A DNA stretch of 64,000 bases from Paracoccus sp. (in: a-proteobacteria) (GCA_030538425.1 JAUNTZ010000002.1:1-64000), one strand, 5' to 3'; positions 1-9,634 are shown, counted from the stretch's first letter. Notes: generated by a model not told the origin, from the sequence alone. Made by a program: numbers and translations.

Positions 1-36
1 ATGAAGATCATCTCGCTTGCGCCGGAGGTGCTGTGA
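1..36 (+). CDS. rplN: 50S ribosomal protein L14, C-terminal end (partial)
   Basis: Only the last eleven codons and the TGA stop are in the window; the gene begins upstream. The tail [11 protein letters not shown] is the typical C-terminus of bacterial L14, and the next gene is rplX, as in the spc operon of most bacteria. The stop overlaps the rplX start by one base (TGATG), which indicates translational coupling. L14 sits at the subunit interface of the 50S particle. Confidence 0.85.
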   Translation: MKIISLAPEVL

Positions 37-341
37 TGGCTGCCAAGCTGAAAAAAGGCGACAAGGTCGTCGTGCTGGCCGGTAAGGACAAGGGCAAACA
101 GGGTGAGATCACCTCGGTTATGCCCAAGGACAACAAGGCCATCGTGGACGGCATCAACATCGCCATCCGCCACACCCGCCAGTCGCAGAACAGCCAGGGC
201 GGTCGCGTGCCGAAGGCGATGCCGATCGACCTGTCGAATCTGGCGCTGCTGGACAAGAACGGCAAAGCGACCCGTGTCGGCTTCCGCGATGAAGACGGCA
301 AGAAAGTGCGTTTTGCCAAAACCACGGGGGACGCGATCTGA
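36..341 (+). CDS. rplX: 50S ribosomal protein L24
   Basis: 101-aa assembly-initiator protein of the large subunit. A KOW motif with the run [13 protein letters not shown] lies at about residues 9-22, where L24 carries its RNA-binding SH3-like fold. A GTG three bases upstream would add one residue, but the ATG at 36 overlaps the rplN stop in a TGATG arrangement and is preferred. Its own stop overlaps the rplE start (TGATG at 339-343). It is part of the spc ribosomal operon. Confidence 0.96.
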   Translation: MAAKLKKGDKVVVLAGKDKGKQGEITSVMPKDNKAIVDGINIAIRHTRQSQNSQGGRVPKAMPIDLSNLALLDKNGKATRVGFRDEDGKKVRFAKTTGDAI

Positions 342-901
342 TGCTGGACCAAGCCAAATACACGCCGCGTCTCAAGACGCTGTATCGTGACACGATCCGC
401 GCCGCGCTCAAGGAAGAGTTCGGCTACAAGAACGACATGCAGATCCCGCGTCTGGACAAGATCGTCCTGAACATGGGCATCGGCGAGGCCGTGAAAGACA
501 CCAAGAAGGTGAAGCAGGGCGCCGAAGAGCTGTCCCTGATCGCCGGTCAGAAGGCTGTCATCACCTCGGCCAAGAAATCCATCGCCGGTTTCCGCGTCCG
601 CGAGGAAATGCCGCTGGGTGCCAAGGTGACCCTGCGCGGCGACCGCATGTATGAGTTTCTGGATCGTCTTATCACCATCGCTCTGCCCCGCGTCCGCGAC
701 TTTCGCGGCGTGAAAGGCACGTCGTTCGACGGCCGCGGCAACTATGCGATGGGCCTGAAAGAACATATCGTGTTCCCGGAAATCAACTTCGACAAGGTCG
801 ACGAAGTTCTGGGGATGGACATCATCATTGCCACCACCGCGCCGACCGACGCGGAAGCGAAGGCGCTGTTGAAGCATTTCAACATGCCGTTCAACAGCTG
901 A
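341..901 (+). CDS. rplE: 50S ribosomal protein L5
   Basis: 186-aa protein of the large subunit; L5 binds 5S rRNA and the P-site tRNA region. Recognisable blocks are [11 protein letters not shown] near residue 45, [25 protein letters not shown] at about 70-93 (the family signature region), and the C-terminal [18 protein letters not shown] segment. Length matches the family. It starts by a one-base overlap with rplX and is followed after 19 bases by rpsN. Confidence 0.97.
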   Translation: MLDQAKYTPRLKTLYRDTIRAALKEEFGYKNDMQIPRLDKIVLNMGIGEAVKDTKKVKQGAEELSLIAGQKAVITSAKKSIAGFRVREEMPLGAKVTLRGDRMYEFLDRLITIALPRVRDFRGVKGTSFDGRGNYAMGLKEHIVFPEINFDKVDEVLGMDIIIATTAPTDAEAKALLKHFNMPFNS

Positions 902-920
902 TCGCAGGGGAACAATAGAT

Positions 921-1226
921 ATGGCAAAGAAATCCATGATCGAACGGCAGAAAAAGCGCGAACGTCTGGTCGCGCAATATGCCGAAAAGCGCGCCGCGCT
1001 GCATGAGATCATCAACGACGAAGCCCGCCCGATGGAAGAGCGTTTCAAAGCCTCGCTGCAACTGGCGAAGCTGCCGCGCAATTCCTCGCCGACGCGCCTG
1101 AACAACCGTTGCCAACTGACGGGGCGTCCGAAGGCGTATTATCGCAAACTGAAACTGAGCCGGATCATGCTGCGCGAACTGGGTTCGCAAGGCCAGATTC
1201 CGGGCATGGTCAAGTCGAGCTGGTAA
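921..1226 (+). CDS. rpsN: 30S ribosomal protein S14
   Basis: 101-aa small-subunit protein that assembles late in the 30S head. The N-terminus [14 protein letters not shown] and the C-terminal block [18 protein letters not shown] are typical. It has a single cysteine rather than the paired CxxC motifs, so it is the long zinc-free form usual in proteobacteria. Purine-rich GGGGAA lies upstream of the ATG. It lies between rplE and rpsH in conserved spc order. Confidence 0.96.
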   Translation: MAKKSMIERQKKRERLVAQYAEKRAALHEIINDEARPMEERFKASLQLAKLPRNSSPTRLNNRCQLTGRPKAYYRKLKLSRIMLRELGSQGQIPGMVKSSW

Positions 1227-1238
1227 GGGGCTGAACAT

Positions 1239-1637
1239 ATGTCGATGAATGATCCTCTCGGTGATATGCTGACCCGCATCCGCAACGCTCAGATGCGCGG
1301 CAAATCCACCGTCCGCAGCCCTGCCTCCAAGATCCGCGCCTGGGTTTTGGACGTGCTGCAATCCGAAGGCTATATCCGTGGCTACGAGGAAGTGACCTCG
1401 GATGCAGGCCATAAAGAGCTGGAAATCTCGCTGAAATATTTCGAGGGCCAGCCCGTGATCCGCGAGCTTTCGCGCGTCTCGAAGCCGGGCCGTCGCGTCT
1501 ATGCGGGTGCCCGTGAAATCCCTCAGGTCCGTCAGGGTCTGGGCGTGTCCATCGTCTCGACGCCGAAAGGCGTGATGTCGGATGCAGCGGCTCGCAACGC
1601 CAATGTTGGCGGCGAAGTCCTCTGCACCGTGTTCTAA
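1239..1637 (+). CDS. rpsH: 30S ribosomal protein S8
   Basis: 132-aa primary binder of 16S rRNA; in Escherichia coli S8 is also the translational repressor of the spc operon, though I see no attempt here to prove the operator. Starts [18 protein letters not shown] and ends with [19 protein letters not shown], both family hallmarks. SD-like AAGGGG precedes the start by about ten bases. The stop is ten bases before the rplF start. Confidence 0.97.
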   Translation: MSMNDPLGDMLTRIRNAQMRGKSTVRSPASKIRAWVLDVLQSEGYIRGYEEVTSDAGHKELEISLKYFEGQPVIRELSRVSKPGRRVYAGAREIPQVRQGLGVSIVSTPKGVMSDAAARNANVGGEVLCTVF

Positions 1638-1647
1638 GGGGGCCGTT

Positions 1648-2181
1648 ATGTCTCGTATTGGTAAACGACCCGTCGAACTGCCGAAAGGCGTCACCGCCGA
1701 GGTCAAGGGCCAGACCATCGAAGTCAAGGGTCCGAAAGGCACCCGCAGCTTCACCGCGTCTGACGATATTGACCTCGTGATCGAGGAAAACGCCGTTGTG
1801 GTCAAACCGCGCGGCCAGTCCAAGCGCGCCCGCCAGCAATGGGGGATGACCCGCTCGATGATCGAGAACCTGACGACCGGCGTGTCGGAAGGCTTCAAGA
1901 AAGAGCTGGAAATCCAGGGTGTTGGTTATCGTGCCAACATGCAGGGCAAGACTCTCAAGCTGTCGCTCGGCTACAGCCACGAAGTCAATTTCGAAACGCC
2001 GGACGGGGTGACCATCACCGCGCCCAAGCAGACCGAAATCGTCGTCGAAGGCATCGACCAGCAGCTTGTCGGTCAGGTTGCGGCAAACATCCGCGAGTGG
2101 CGTCGTCCCGAGCCGTATAAAGGCAAGGGCATCCGCTACAAGGGCGAGTATGTCTTCCGCAAAGAAGGCAAGAAGAAGTAA
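1648..2181 (+). CDS. rplF: 50S ribosomal protein L6
   Basis: 177-aa protein with the two repeated L6 folds; it sits near the factor-binding and peptidyl-transferase region of the 50S subunit. The start [15 protein letters not shown] is canonical, so the ATG at 1648 is chosen over an upstream in-frame ATG inside rpsH. AAGGGGG lies just upstream as ribosome-binding site. The C-terminal [23 protein letters not shown] block is the L6 signature region. Confidence 0.97.
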   Translation: MSRIGKRPVELPKGVTAEVKGQTIEVKGPKGTRSFTASDDIDLVIEENAVVVKPRGQSKRARQQWGMTRSMIENLTTGVSEGFKKELEIQGVGYRANMQGKTLKLSLGYSHEVNFETPDGVTITAPKQTEIVVEGIDQQLVGQVAANIREWRRPEPYKGKGIRYKGEYVFRKEGKKK

Positions 2182-2195
2182 GGGGCGCATTGAAA

Positions 2196-2555
2196 ATGGC
2201 ACTGAAAAAGCAAGAGCTGTTCCTCAAGCGCCGTATGCGCAACCGGAACAAACTGCGCGCGATGTCCAATGGCCGTCCGCGTCTGTCCGTCCACCGTTCG
2301 TCCAAGAACATTTCCGTTCAGGTGATCGACGACGCGCAGGGCAAGACCCTCGCCGCCGCCTCGACGCTGGAAAAGGATCTGGGCCTCGTGGGCAAGAACA
2401 ATGTCGAGGCCGCCGCGAAAATCGGCGCCGCGATTGCCGAGCGGGCCAAGCAAGCCGGGATCGAAGAAGTTGTCTTCGACCGTGGCGGCTTCCTGTTCCA
2501 CGGCAAGATCAAGGCATTGGCTGATGCCGCCCGTGAAGGTGGCCTCAAGTTCTAA
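2196..2555 (+). CDS. rplR: 50S ribosomal protein L18
   Basis: 119-aa 5S rRNA-binding protein of the central protuberance. The basic N-terminus ([14 protein letters not shown]) precedes [19 protein letters not shown], a typical L18 start of fold, and the C-terminus ends GGLKF. The ATG at 2196 follows AAGGGG at a normal distance; a TTG six bases earlier is less likely. Followed by a 110-base spacer before rpsE, longer than other gaps in this operon. Confidence 0.96.
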   Translation: MALKKQELFLKRRMRNRNKLRAMSNGRPRLSVHRSSKNISVQVIDDAQGKTLAAASTLEKDLGLVGKNNVEAAAKIGAAIAERAKQAGIEEVVFDRGGFLFHGKIKALADAAREGGLKF

Positions 2556-2665
2556 GACCATGCGGGCGGCGGGGGAGACCTTGCCGCCCCGATGATCCGG
2601 GGGCCGTCTCAGGCCCACCAGGATCGGATTCAACGGCGCAAAGCGCCACCATGAAAGGATGCCTT

Positions 2666-3235
2666 ATGGCAGAACGTGAAAACCGCCGGGACCGCCGCCG
2701 CGAAGAGCGCGAGGAAACCCCGGAATTCGCCGATCGTCTTGTCGCGATCAACCGCGTGTCGAAAACCGTCAAGGGTGGTAAGCGCTTTGGCTTTGCCGCT
2801 CTGGTCGTTGTCGGCGATCAGCGTGGCCGTGTTGGCTTTGGCAAAGGCAAAGCCAAAGAGGTTCCCGAGGCGATCCGCAAGGCGACCGAGCAGGCGAAAC
2901 GCAACCTGGTTCGCGTGCCGCTGCGCGATGGCCGCACCCTTCACCACGACATCGAGGGCCGCCACGGTGCGGGCCGCGTCGTGATGCGCACCGCCGTTCC
3001 GGGGACCGGGATCATCGCCGGTGGTCCGATGCGCGCCGTGTTCGAGATGCTGGGCGTGCAGGACGTTGTTGCGAAATCGCTGGGCTCGCAGAACCCCTAT
3101 AACATGATCCGCGCCACTCTGGACGGCCTGAAAGCCGAAGCCAGCCCGCGTTCGGTCGCGCAGCGTCGTGGCAAGAGAGTCGCTGACATCCTGCCGTCGA
3201 ACGAAAAGCCGGCTGAAGCGCCGGTCGAGGCATAA
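2666..3235 (+). CDS. rpsE: 30S ribosomal protein S5
   Basis: 189-aa small-subunit protein involved in decoding accuracy and mRNA helicase activity at the entry tunnel. The double-stranded RNA-binding fold (residues about 23-85, with [22 protein letters not shown]) and the C-terminal fold with [20 protein letters not shown] are clear. The ATG at 2666 follows AAAGGA and is preferred over an in-frame ATG at 2651. Acidic/Pro extension [11 protein letters not shown] closes the protein. Confidence 0.96.
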   Translation: MAERENRRDRRREEREETPEFADRLVAINRVSKTVKGGKRFGFAALVVVGDQRGRVGFGKGKAKEVPEAIRKATEQAKRNLVRVPLRDGRTLHHDIEGRHGAGRVVMRTAVPGTGIIAGGPMRAVFEMLGVQDVVAKSLGSQNPYNMIRATLDGLKAEASPRSVAQRRGKRVADILPSNEKPAEAPVEA

Positions 3236-3246
3236 GGGGATAGGTT

Positions 3247-3435
3247 ATGGCTAAAACCATCGTTGTGAAGCAAATCGGCTCGCCGATCCGCCGCCCCGCC
3301 ATTCAGCGCGAGACGCTGAAAGGTCTGGGCCTGAACAAGATGCACCGCACGCGTGAGCTGGAAGATACCCCCGCCGTGCGCGGCATGGTCAACTCGATCC
3401 CGCATCTGGTGACCATCGTTGAAGAAAAGAACTGA
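3247..3435 (+). CDS. rpmD: 50S ribosomal protein L30
   Basis: 62-aa protein of the large subunit with the short L30 fold: [14 protein letters not shown] at the N-terminus and [14 protein letters not shown] at the C-terminus. It starts 11 bases after rpsE with AAGGGGATAGG as ribosome-binding site. Unusually, it is followed by an intrinsic terminator and a foreign-looking gene instead of directly by rplO. Confidence 0.96.
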   Translation: MAKTIVVKQIGSPIRRPAIQRETLKGLGLNKMHRTRELEDTPAVRGMVNSIPHLVTIVEEKN

Positions 3436-3457
3436 GCTTCTTTGACAAGACGCAGAA

Positions 3458-3485
3458 AGGCCGGGGCGCGACCCCGGCCTTTTTT
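3458..3485 (+). terminator. Intrinsic terminator after rpmD
   Basis: A nine-base-pair GC stem (AGGCCGGGG with CCCCGGCCT, loop CGCGA) is followed directly by a T run. It would end or attenuate transcription of the first spc block after rpmD, which is odd because rplO-secY normally continue in the same transcript. Confidence 0.85.
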
Positions 3486-3602
3486 GTTGCGCACTCTGAT
3501 CGTCCTCCACCTTTTTGCCGAGTTCTCGCGCAGCCCGCACAGGCGTAGCCTCTGCCTCATACGGCGCGCATTCACGCCGCCGTGCAGGAGGAGGAAAACC
3601 CC

Positions 3603-4040
3603 ATGGCGAAATATTCCGGCGGCTGCGACCATGTCCGCGTCACATCGGACGCTGAGCCGATCGACAATCACGAATGCCATTGCAATGTCTGCAAATCGGT
3701 CACTGGCCAGCAGATGACCCATGTCGCCTTTTTCAATTACGGCGATCTTCACGTCGATCATCCCGACAAGATGAACCGCCAGCCCTTCAACAAGGACAAC
3801 CCCGACGGCCCGCTAGAGCTGTGCACCTGCGCCGAATGTGGTGCCGCGTTGATGTTGGATGACAAGCAAAAGCGCATTCGTGTCGCTGTGCCCAATGTCA
3901 TGGGCTATGACGACGCGGCCTTTCCAGAGGCAAGCTATCATGCGTTCTGGGACGAATCGAAAGGCTATCCCAGGCCCGATGATGGCCGCCCGGTTTACGA
4001 GGGCTTGCGGCCTGAATTTCAGTGGCCCGCGGGCGCCTGA
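3603..4040 (+). CDS. GFA (glutathione-dependent formaldehyde-activating / CENP-V-like) family protein
   Basis: 145-aa protein with zinc-binding cysteine motifs of the GFA family: ECHCNVCKSVTG at about residues 28-39 and LCTCAECGAALML at about 74-86. GFA proteins bind zinc and in one case glutathione-hydroxymethyl adducts; the substrate here is unknown. The ATG at 3603 follows a near-perfect AGGAGGAGG, so it is preferred to an upstream ATG. It is inserted between rpmD and rplO, flanked by a terminator upstream and hairpins downstream, so it is probably expressed on its own. Confidence 0.8.
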   Translation: MAKYSGGCDHVRVTSDAEPIDNHECHCNVCKSVTGQQMTHVAFFNYGDLHVDHPDKMNRQPFNKDNPDGPLELCTCAECGAALMLDDKQKRIRVAVPNVMGYDDAAFPEASYHAFWDESKGYPRPDDGRPVYEGLRPEFQWPAGA

Positions 4041-4056
4041 GAGACGGCTTATTGTC

Positions 4057-4083
4057 GCGGCATCCCCTTGGGGTGCCGCTTTG
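4057..4083 (+). terminator. Terminator-like hairpin after the GFA gene
   Basis: GCGGCA(T)CCCC pairs with GGGGTGCCGC, a ten-pair stem with one bulged T, followed by only a short T stretch. It lies 17 bases beyond the GFA stop and could be its terminator. Two further hairpins follow in the rplO leader (GTGCC/GGCAC at 4121-4135 and GGCCCC/GGGGCC at 4136-4150). Confidence 0.5.
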
Positions 4084-4219
4084 GCTTGACCCTGCGGCGC
4101 TGATTGGATAGGGACAGCCGGTGCCGCAATGGCACGGCCCCGTAGGGGCCTTTCAATCAACAAGAAACGCCGTGTCCGCCCATTCGCTTCGGGGGTGCGT
4201 CCGGCTTAGGAGAAGCGAT

Positions 4220-4705
4220 ATGAAACTGCATGAAATCCGCGACAATGAAGGCGCGAACCGCAAGAAAAAGCGCGTGGCGCGTGGTCCCGGCTCAGGCAAG
4301 GGCAAGACCGCTGGCCGTGGTATCAAGGGCCAGAAATCGCGTTCGGGCGTGGCGCTGAACGGTTACGAAGGCGGCCAGATGCCGCTCTATCGCCGCCTGC
4401 CCAAGCGCGGCTTTACCGCGCCGAACGCCAAATCCTTCGCGGTGGTCAATCTGGGCCAGATCCAGTCCTTCATTGATTCGGGCAAGCTGGACGGCAAGGC
4501 CGACGTGACCGAGGAAACCCTTGTCGCCTCGGGCACCGTGCGCCGCAAGCTGGACGGCATCCGCCTGCTCGCCAAGGGTGAGCTGAAAGCCCCCGTCAAC
4601 ATCACCGTCACCGGCGCGTCGAAAGCCGCGATTGAGGCGGTCGAAAAGGCTGGCGGCAAGGTCACCGTCACCGCCCCCGTGCGCGAAGACGCCGCGGCCG
4701 AGTGA
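4220..4705 (+). CDS. rplO: 50S ribosomal protein L15
   Basis: 161-aa large-subunit protein, slightly longer than the usual ~156 aa. [12 protein letters not shown], the Gly/Lys-rich [17 protein letters not shown] stretch and the [19 protein letters not shown] block are diagnostic. The ATG at 4220 follows TAGGAGA; an upstream in-frame ATG at 4121 is rejected because the added residues have no L15 character. It follows a 179-base leader with several hairpins and leads to secY. Confidence 0.96.
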   Translation: MKLHEIRDNEGANRKKKRVARGPGSGKGKTAGRGIKGQKSRSGVALNGYEGGQMPLYRRLPKRGFTAPNAKSFAVVNLGQIQSFIDSGKLDGKADVTEETLVASGTVRRKLDGIRLLAKGELKAPVNITVTGASKAAIEAVEKAGGKVTVTAPVREDAAAE

Positions 4706-4811
4706 TTTGGCTTGTGAGGGGCGGCAGCGCCCCTTACATAGTCATCAGGTTTTCCAAGGCGCCGCGGGATCGGGAAACGATCCGGCGGCGCAATTGCGAT
4801 AAGAGGCAAGA

Positions 4812-6170
4812 ATGGCGTCAGCCGCAGAACAAATGGCCGCGAACTTCAGCTGGAGCACCTTTGGCAAGGCCAAGGAACTGCGCCAGCGGATTCTTTTCAC
4901 GCTTGGCCTGTTGGTGATCTATCGGATCGGCACTTACATTCCCGTTCCGGGCATCGACGGCGCGGCATTGCGCAGTTTCATGTCCGAGGCGCAGGCCGGT
5001 CTGGGCGGCATCCTGTCCATGTTCACCGGCGGCGCATTGGGCCGCATGGGCGTGTTTGCGCTTGGCATCATGCCCTATATTTCGGCCTCGATCATCGTGC
5101 AGCTGATGTCGGCCATGGTCCCCGCGCTTGAGCAGCTCAAGAAAGAGGGTGAGCAGGGCCGCAAGAAGCTGAACCAATATACCCGTTACGGCACCGTCGC
5201 GCTTGCGCTATTCCAGGCCTTCGGTCTGGCGCGTTCGCTTGAGGCGGGGAATATGGCCCATGATCCGGGCCTGTTCTTTCAGGCTTCGGTGGTGATTACC
5301 CTTGTTGGCGGCACCATGTTCCTGATGTGGCTGGGCGAACAGATCACGGCGCGCGGCATCGGCAACGGCATTTCGCTGATCATCTTCGTCGGCATCATCG
5401 CCGAGATCCCGCAGCAGCTGGCGCAGTTCCTGACCCAAAGCCGCGCGGGCCAGATCTCGGGCTTTCTGACCATCGGCATCATCGTGATGATGGCGGCACT
5501 GGTGGCCTTCGTGGTGTTCATGGAGCGCGCCTTGCGCAAGATCCATATCCAATATCCGCGCCGTCAGGTCGGCATGAAATTCTATGACGGCCAGTCCTCG
5601 CATCTGCCGATCAAGGTGAACCCGGCCAGCGTGATCCCGGCGATCTTTGCCAGCTCGCTTTTGCTGTTGCCGATCACGATCTCGACCTTCTCGGGCAATC
5701 AGTCCGGGCCGGTCATGTCCTGGATGCTGGCCTATTTCGGGCCGGGCCAGCCGCTTTATCTGCTGTTCTTCGCGGCGATGATCGTGTTCTTCACCTATTT
5801 CTACACGCAGAACGTGTCCTTCAAGACCGATGATGTCGCCGACAACCTCAAGAATCAGGGCGGCTTCATCCCGGGCATCCGGCCGGGCAAGCGGACGCAG
5901 GAATATCTTGATTACGTCGTGAACCGGATTCTGGTTCTGGGCTCGGCCTATCTGACCTTTGTCTGCCTGCTGCCCGAGATCATCCGCGATCAGGCGCAGA
6001 TCCCGTTCTATTTCGGCGGCACCTCGGTTCTGATCGTCGTGTCGGTCACGATGGACACGATCAACCATGTGCAAAGCCACTTGCTGGCGCATCAATATGA
6101 GGGCCTGATCGAAAAGTCGCAGTTGCGCGGCAAGCGTAAAGGTCCGAAAAAAGCCCCTGCGCGCCGCTGA
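4812..6170 (+). CDS. secY: Preprotein translocase subunit SecY
   Basis: 452-aa pore subunit of the SecYEG translocon in the inner membrane. About ten hydrophobic segments are visible, beginning with ILFTLGLLVIYRIGTYIPVPG (signature region near residue 30) and including the family block GNGISLIIFVGI. The cytosolic loop PRRQVGMKFYDGQSSHLPIKVN precedes TM7, and the basic tail RGKRKGPKKAPARR ends the protein. It lies between rplO and adk in the usual order. Confidence 0.97.
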   Translation: MASAAEQMAANFSWSTFGKAKELRQRILFTLGLLVIYRIGTYIPVPGIDGAALRSFMSEAQAGLGGILSMFTGGALGRMGVFALGIMPYISASIIVQLMSAMVPALEQLKKEGEQGRKKLNQYTRYGTVALALFQAFGLARSLEAGNMAHDPGLFFQASVVITLVGGTMFLMWLGEQITARGIGNGISLIIFVGIIAEIPQQLAQFLTQSRAGQISGFLTIGIIVMMAALVAFVVFMERALRKIHIQYPRRQVGMKFYDGQSSHLPIKVNPASVIPAIFASSLLLLPITISTFSGNQSGPVMSWMLAYFGPGQPLYLLFFAAMIVFFTYFYTQNVSFKTDDVADNLKNQGGFIPGIRPGKRTQEYLDYVVNRILVLGSAYLTFVCLLPEIIRDQAQIPFYFGGTSVLIVVSVTMDTINHVQSHLLAHQYEGLIEKSQLRGKRKGPKKAPARR

Positions 6171-6221
6171 GGCGGGCAGGGCGGCGACAGCTTGATAAGG
6201 TAAAACTGAAGAGGGGGCAGT

Positions 6222-6884
6222 ATGACCATCAATCTCATCCTTTTGGGGCCGCCCGGCGCGGGCAAGGGCACGCAGGCACAGCGTCTTGTGACCGAGCGCG
6301 GGCTGACCCAGCTTTCGACCGGCGACATGCTGCGCGACGCCCGCGCCTCGGGCACTGAGATGGGCCGCCGCGTGGCCGAAGTCATGGACCGCGGCGAGCT
6401 GGTCACCGATGAGATCGTGATCGGACTGATCCGCGAAAAGCTGGAAGGCGCGGATACGGCCGGTTTTATCTTTGACGGCTTTCCGCGCACTTTGGCGCAG
6501 GCGGATGCGCTGAATGACCTGCTGTCCTCGCTGAACCAGAAGGTCGATGCGGTGATCGAGATTCAGGTCGATGACGACGCGCTTGTGCGCCGGGTCTCGG
6601 GCCGCTTTACCTGCGGCACCTGTGGCGCGGTCTATCATGATGAGACCAAACCGACGGCCAAACCCGGTATTTGCGACAATTGCGGCGGCACCAATATGAA
6701 GCGCCGCGCCGACGACAATGCCGAGAGCCTGCGCACCCGGCTGATGGAATATTACAAGAAAACCTCGCCGCTGATCGGCTATTATTACGCCAAGGGTCAG
6801 CTGCGCAGCGTGGACGGGCTGCGGGATATGGATGAGGTCGCCCGCGATATCGGCGCTGTTCTCCATGAGGAAAAGCTGGGCTGA
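6222..6884 (+). CDS. adk: Adenylate kinase
   Basis: 220-aa enzyme that interconverts ATP + AMP and 2 ADP in the cytosol. The P-loop [10 protein letters not shown] is at residues 8-17, the AMP-binding STGDMLR and DGFPRT motifs follow, and the LID carries four cysteines (CGTCGAVYH and CDNCGG), so it is the long, zinc-binding LID type. It follows secY by 51 bases as in many spc operons and is followed by hairpins before rpsM. Confidence 0.97.
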   Translation: MTINLILLGPPGAGKGTQAQRLVTERGLTQLSTGDMLRDARASGTEMGRRVAEVMDRGELVTDEIVIGLIREKLEGADTAGFIFDGFPRTLAQADALNDLLSSLNQKVDAVIEIQVDDDALVRRVSGRFTCGTCGAVYHDETKPTAKPGICDNCGGTNMKRRADDNAESLRTRLMEYYKKTSPLIGYYYAKGQLRSVDGLRDMDEVARDIGAVLHEEKLG

Positions 6885-6898
6885 AAGCCCATGGCGCA

Positions 6899-6923
6899 AG
6901 GCGGGGTTGACGTCCCGCCTTTC
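6899..6923 (+). terminator. Weak terminator-like hairpin after adk
   Basis: AGGCGGG pairs with CCCGCCT around a GTTGACGT loop, followed by only three T residues. A second hairpin, CCCGAA/TTCGGG at 6981-7001, precedes the rpsM start. Together they may attenuate read-through into the alpha block; neither has a strong T run. Confidence 0.4.
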
Positions 6924-7061
6924 ATCCTGTAGCTGTCACCATCTCTTATGAGAATCACCGCAACACGGTGGATAAGGCGGCCCGAAGGCACGGCTTTCGG
7001 GTCTTTGGTTGTGAAAAAAGGTTCCGGTTCTACGGAATCGCAACAGAAAAAGGATAAACGC

Positions 7062-7430
7062 GTGGCTCGTATTGCTGGCGTCAACATTCCGACGGGGAAA
7101 CGTGTCCCCATCGCACTGACTTACATTCACGGGATCGGCCCCCAATTCGCGACCCAGATCTGCGAATCGGTGGGGATCGACCTGACCCGCCGCGTCAATG
7201 AATTGTCGGATGCCGAGGTTCTCTCGATCCGCGAATACATTGACGCCAATCTGACCGTTGAGGGCGACCTGCGCCGCGAAACCCAGATGAACATCAAGCG
7301 TTTGATGGATCTGGGCTCTTATCGCGGGCTGCGCCATCGTCGCGGCCTTCCGGTGCGTGGTCAGCGGACCCACACCAATGCCCGCACCCGCAAAGGCCCG
7401 GCAAAGCCCATCGCCGGCAAGAAGAAATAA
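7062..7430 (+). CDS. rpsM: 30S ribosomal protein S13
   Basis: 122-aa protein of the 30S head that contacts P-site tRNA and the 50S subunit. The product starts [25 protein letters not shown] and ends [11 protein letters not shown]. The start is a GTG at 7062, preceded by AAGGAT; an upstream ATG in the same frame would add 38 residues with no S13 character. It is the first gene of the alpha-operon part. Confidence 0.95.
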   Translation: MARIAGVNIPTGKRVPIALTYIHGIGPQFATQICESVGIDLTRRVNELSDAEVLSIREYIDANLTVEGDLRRETQMNIKRLMDLGSYRGLRHRRGLPVRGQRTHTNARTRKGPAKPIAGKKK

Positions 7431-7442
7431 GGAGGCAGGCAG

Positions 7443-7832
7443 ATGGCACGCGATAAAACTCGCACCAAGCGCAAAGAGCGCAAGAATATCGCCACCGGCG
7501 TGGCCCATGTGAACAGCTCGTTCAACAACACCAAGATCCTGATCTCGGACGTTCAGGGCAATGCGATCTCGTGGTCCTCGGCTGGCACCATGGGCTTCAA
7601 GGGCTCGCGCAAATCGACCCCTTATGCCGCCCAGATGGCCGCTGAAGATGCGGGCAAGAAGGCCCAGGAACATGGCGTGAAAACGCTTGAGGTTGAGGTT
7701 CAGGGCCCCGGCTCGGGCCGCGAATCGGCGCTTCGCGCGCTGGCGGCGGTCGGCTTCAACATCACCGCGATCCGCGACGTGACGCCGATTGCCCATAACG
7801 GTTGCCGCCCGCCGAAACGTCGCCGGGTCTGA
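7443..7832 (+). CDS. rpsK: 30S ribosomal protein S11
   Basis: 129-aa platform protein of the small subunit, contacting the E-site and m[26 protein letters not shown] and the C-terminal [18 protein letters not shown] block identify it without ambiguity. A good GGAGG lies five to ten bases before the ATG. It sits 12 bases after rpsM and 108 bases before rpoA. Confidence 0.97.
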   Translation: MARDKTRTKRKERKNIATGVAHVNSSFNNTKILISDVQGNAISWSSAGTMGFKGSRKSTPYAAQMAAEDAGKKAQEHGVKTLEVEVQGPGSGRESALRALAAVGFNITAIRDVTPIAHNGCRPPKRRRV

Positions 7833-7940
7833 TCGTTCCGCAAGATTTGCGGGCCGCGGATCATCCTGCGGCCCGTATCCGCATTTCCCTCGGGCGTTCC
7901 CTTCTTGGTCATGGGCGGGAACAGGTATGGAGGCTAACGC

Positions 7941-8957
7941 ATGATCCACAAGAATTGGGCCGAGCTGATCAAGCCTGAAAAGCTTGACATCAAACCCGGC
8001 GCCGACGCGACCCGCACCGCGACGATCACCGCCGAACCGCTGGAGCGTGGCTTTGGCCTGACGCTTGGCAACGCGCTGCGCCGCATCCTGCTGTCGTCGC
8101 TGCAAGGTGGCGCGATCACCGCCGTGCAGATCGACAATGTGCTGCACGAGTTTTCCTCGGTCGCGGGCGTCCGTGAGGACGTGACCGATATCGTTCTGAA
8201 CCTCAAGGGCGTCACGCTCAAGATGGATGTGGACGGCCCGAAACGACTGACCCTGACCGCCAAGGGCCCGGGTGAGGTGCGCGCCAGCGACATTCAGGAA
8301 ACCGCCGGCATCACCGTGCTGAACCGCGACCATGTGATCTGTCATCTGGATGATGGCGCCGAAGTGAACATGGAACTGACCGTCGCCTCGGGCAAGGGCT
8401 ATGTCGCCGCCGACAAGAACCGCCCTGAGGATGCGCCGATCGGCCTGATCCCGGTCGATGCGATTTTCTCGCCGGTCAAGCGCGTCAGCTATGAGGTGAC
8501 CCCCACCCGCGAAGGTCAGGTTCTGGACTATGACAAGCTGACCATGAAGGTGGAAACCGATGGCTCGCTGACGCCTGAGGACGCGATTGCCTATGCGGCC
8601 CGCATCCTTCAGGATCAGCTGTCGGTGTTCGTGAACTTTGACGAACCCGAAGCGGTGCGTTCGGCGGATAGCGAAGACGGTCTCGACTTTGACGCGCGTC
8701 TGCTCAAAAAGGTCGATGAGCTGGAACTGTCGGTCCGTTCGGCCAACTGCCTCAAGAACGACAACATCGTTTATATCGGTGATCTGATCCAGAAAACCGA
8801 GGCCGAGATGCTGCGCACCCCGAACTTTGGCCGCAAATCCTTGAACGAAATCAAGGAAGTGCTGTCGGGCATGGGGCTGCATCTGGGCATGGACGTCCCC
8901 GCATGGCCGCCCGAAAACATCGAAGATCTGGCCAAGCGTTTCGACGACCAGTTCTAA
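7941..8957 (+). CDS. rpoA: DNA-directed RNA polymerase alpha subunit
   Basis: 338-aa assembly platform of RNA polymerase. The N-terminal domain has the [23 protein letters not shown] dimerisation region at about residues 38-60; the C-terminal domain, from about 255, has the helix-hairpin-helix segment [18 protein letters not shown] that binds UP elements and activators. The ATG follows GGAGG at normal spacing. It sits between rpsK and rplQ as in the alpha operon. Confidence 0.98.
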   Translation: MIHKNWAELIKPEKLDIKPGADATRTATITAEPLERGFGLTLGNALRRILLSSLQGGAITAVQIDNVLHEFSSVAGVREDVTDIVLNLKGVTLKMDVDGPKRLTLTAKGPGEVRASDIQETAGITVLNRDHVICHLDDGAEVNMELTVASGKGYVAADKNRPEDAPIGLIPVDAIFSPVKRVSYEVTPTREGQVLDYDKLTMKVETDGSLTPEDAIAYAARILQDQLSVFVNFDEPEAVRSADSEDGLDFDARLLKKVDELELSVRSANCLKNDNIVYIGDLIQKTEAEMLRTPNFGRKSLNEIKEVLSGMGLHLGMDVPAWPPENIEDLAKRFDDQF

Positions 8958-9072
8958 GCCATTCGCGGCGGGGCTTCGGTCCCGCCGCAAATACCGGGCG
9001 CAAGCCCCAAGGAGAGTGGCCCGCACGCATGGGCCGCCGGACAAAGCAAAAACGCAAGATTAGGAGATTACA

Positions 9073-9498
9073 ATGCGTCACGCTCGCGGTTACCGCCGTC
9101 TGAACCGGACCCATGAACATCGCAAGGCGCTGTTCGCCAATATGGCGGGTTCGTTGATCGAACATGAACAAATCAAGACCACGCTTCCCAAGGCCAAGGA
9201 ACTGCGCCCGATCGTTGAAAAACTGATCACGCTGGCCAAGCGCGGCGACCTCCATGCCCGCCGTCAGGCTGCGTCGCAGCTGAAACAGGACATGCATGTC
9301 GCCAAGCTGTTTGAGGAACTGGGCGCGCGCTACAAGGAACGTCAGGGCGGTTATGTCCGCATCCTGAAAGCCGGTTTCCGTTACGGCGACATGGCGCCCA
9401 TGGCCATTATCGAACTGGTCGACCGCGACCCAGAGGCCAAAGGCGCCGCCGATCGCGCCCGCACTGAGGCCGAAGCCGAGCTTGAAGACGACGCGTGA
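9073..9498 (+). CDS. rplQ: 50S ribosomal protein L17
   Basis: 141-aa large-subunit protein at the tunnel exit. [38 protein letters not shown]-type start is diagnostic (only short pieces are needed: [12 protein letters not shown]). The acidic tail [10 protein letters not shown] extends past the usual L17 core. TAGGAG precedes the ATG. It is the last gene of the ribosomal cluster and is followed by a strong terminator. Confidence 0.96.
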   Translation: MRHARGYRRLNRTHEHRKALFANMAGSLIEHEQIKTTLPKAKELRPIVEKLITLAKRGDLHARRQAASQLKQDMHVAKLFEELGARYKERQGGYVRILKAGFRYGDMAPMAIIELVDRDPEAKGAADRARTEAEAELEDDA

Positions 9499-9519
9499 TT
9501 CGTCGCGAAAATGACCCCA

Positions 9520-9553
9520 AAGCCCCGCTGTCCCATGGCAGCGGGGCTTTTCT
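9520..9553 (+). terminator. Intrinsic terminator after rplQ
   Basis: An eleven-base-pair stem (AAGCCCCGCTG with CAGCGGGGCTT, loop TCCCATGG) is followed by a T-rich tract. It closes the ribosomal protein cluster and separates it from the quorum-sensing genes. Confidence 0.9.
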
Positions 9554-9612
9554 TTGTCGGGGCAATAGTTTAGCATATCTTTTGTTAATTTATTCGTTCG
9601 AGCGTTCAAAAA

Positions 9613-9634
9613 AATGTGCAGGAAATGCAACATT
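9613..9634. promoter_or_regulatory. Imperfect dyad upstream of the luxR-type gene (candidate operator)
   Basis: AATGTGCA and TGCAACATT form an inverted repeat with one unpaired base around GGAAA, 22 bases overall, in an A+T-rich stretch (9555-9640) about 80-100 bases before the luxR-type start. Size and position fit a lux-box-like operator, but the sequence does not match a named consensus well, so this is inference. Confidence 0.35.

Noticed and set aside
5208-6899. 563-codon open frame on the minus strand opposite secY and adk
   Set aside because: Antisense shadow of two certain genes; no recognisable domain.
6907-6935. TTGACG ... TAGCTG promoter-like pair in front of rpsM
   Set aside because: The -10 match is poor and TTGACG overlaps a hairpin loop; not strong enough for a feature.
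6936-9044. 702-codon open frame on the minus strand opposite rpsM-rpsK-rpoA
   Set aside because: It lies fully antisense to well-identified ribosomal and rpoA genes; long antisense frames are expected in GC-rich DNA where stop codons are rare. No family motif is visible.
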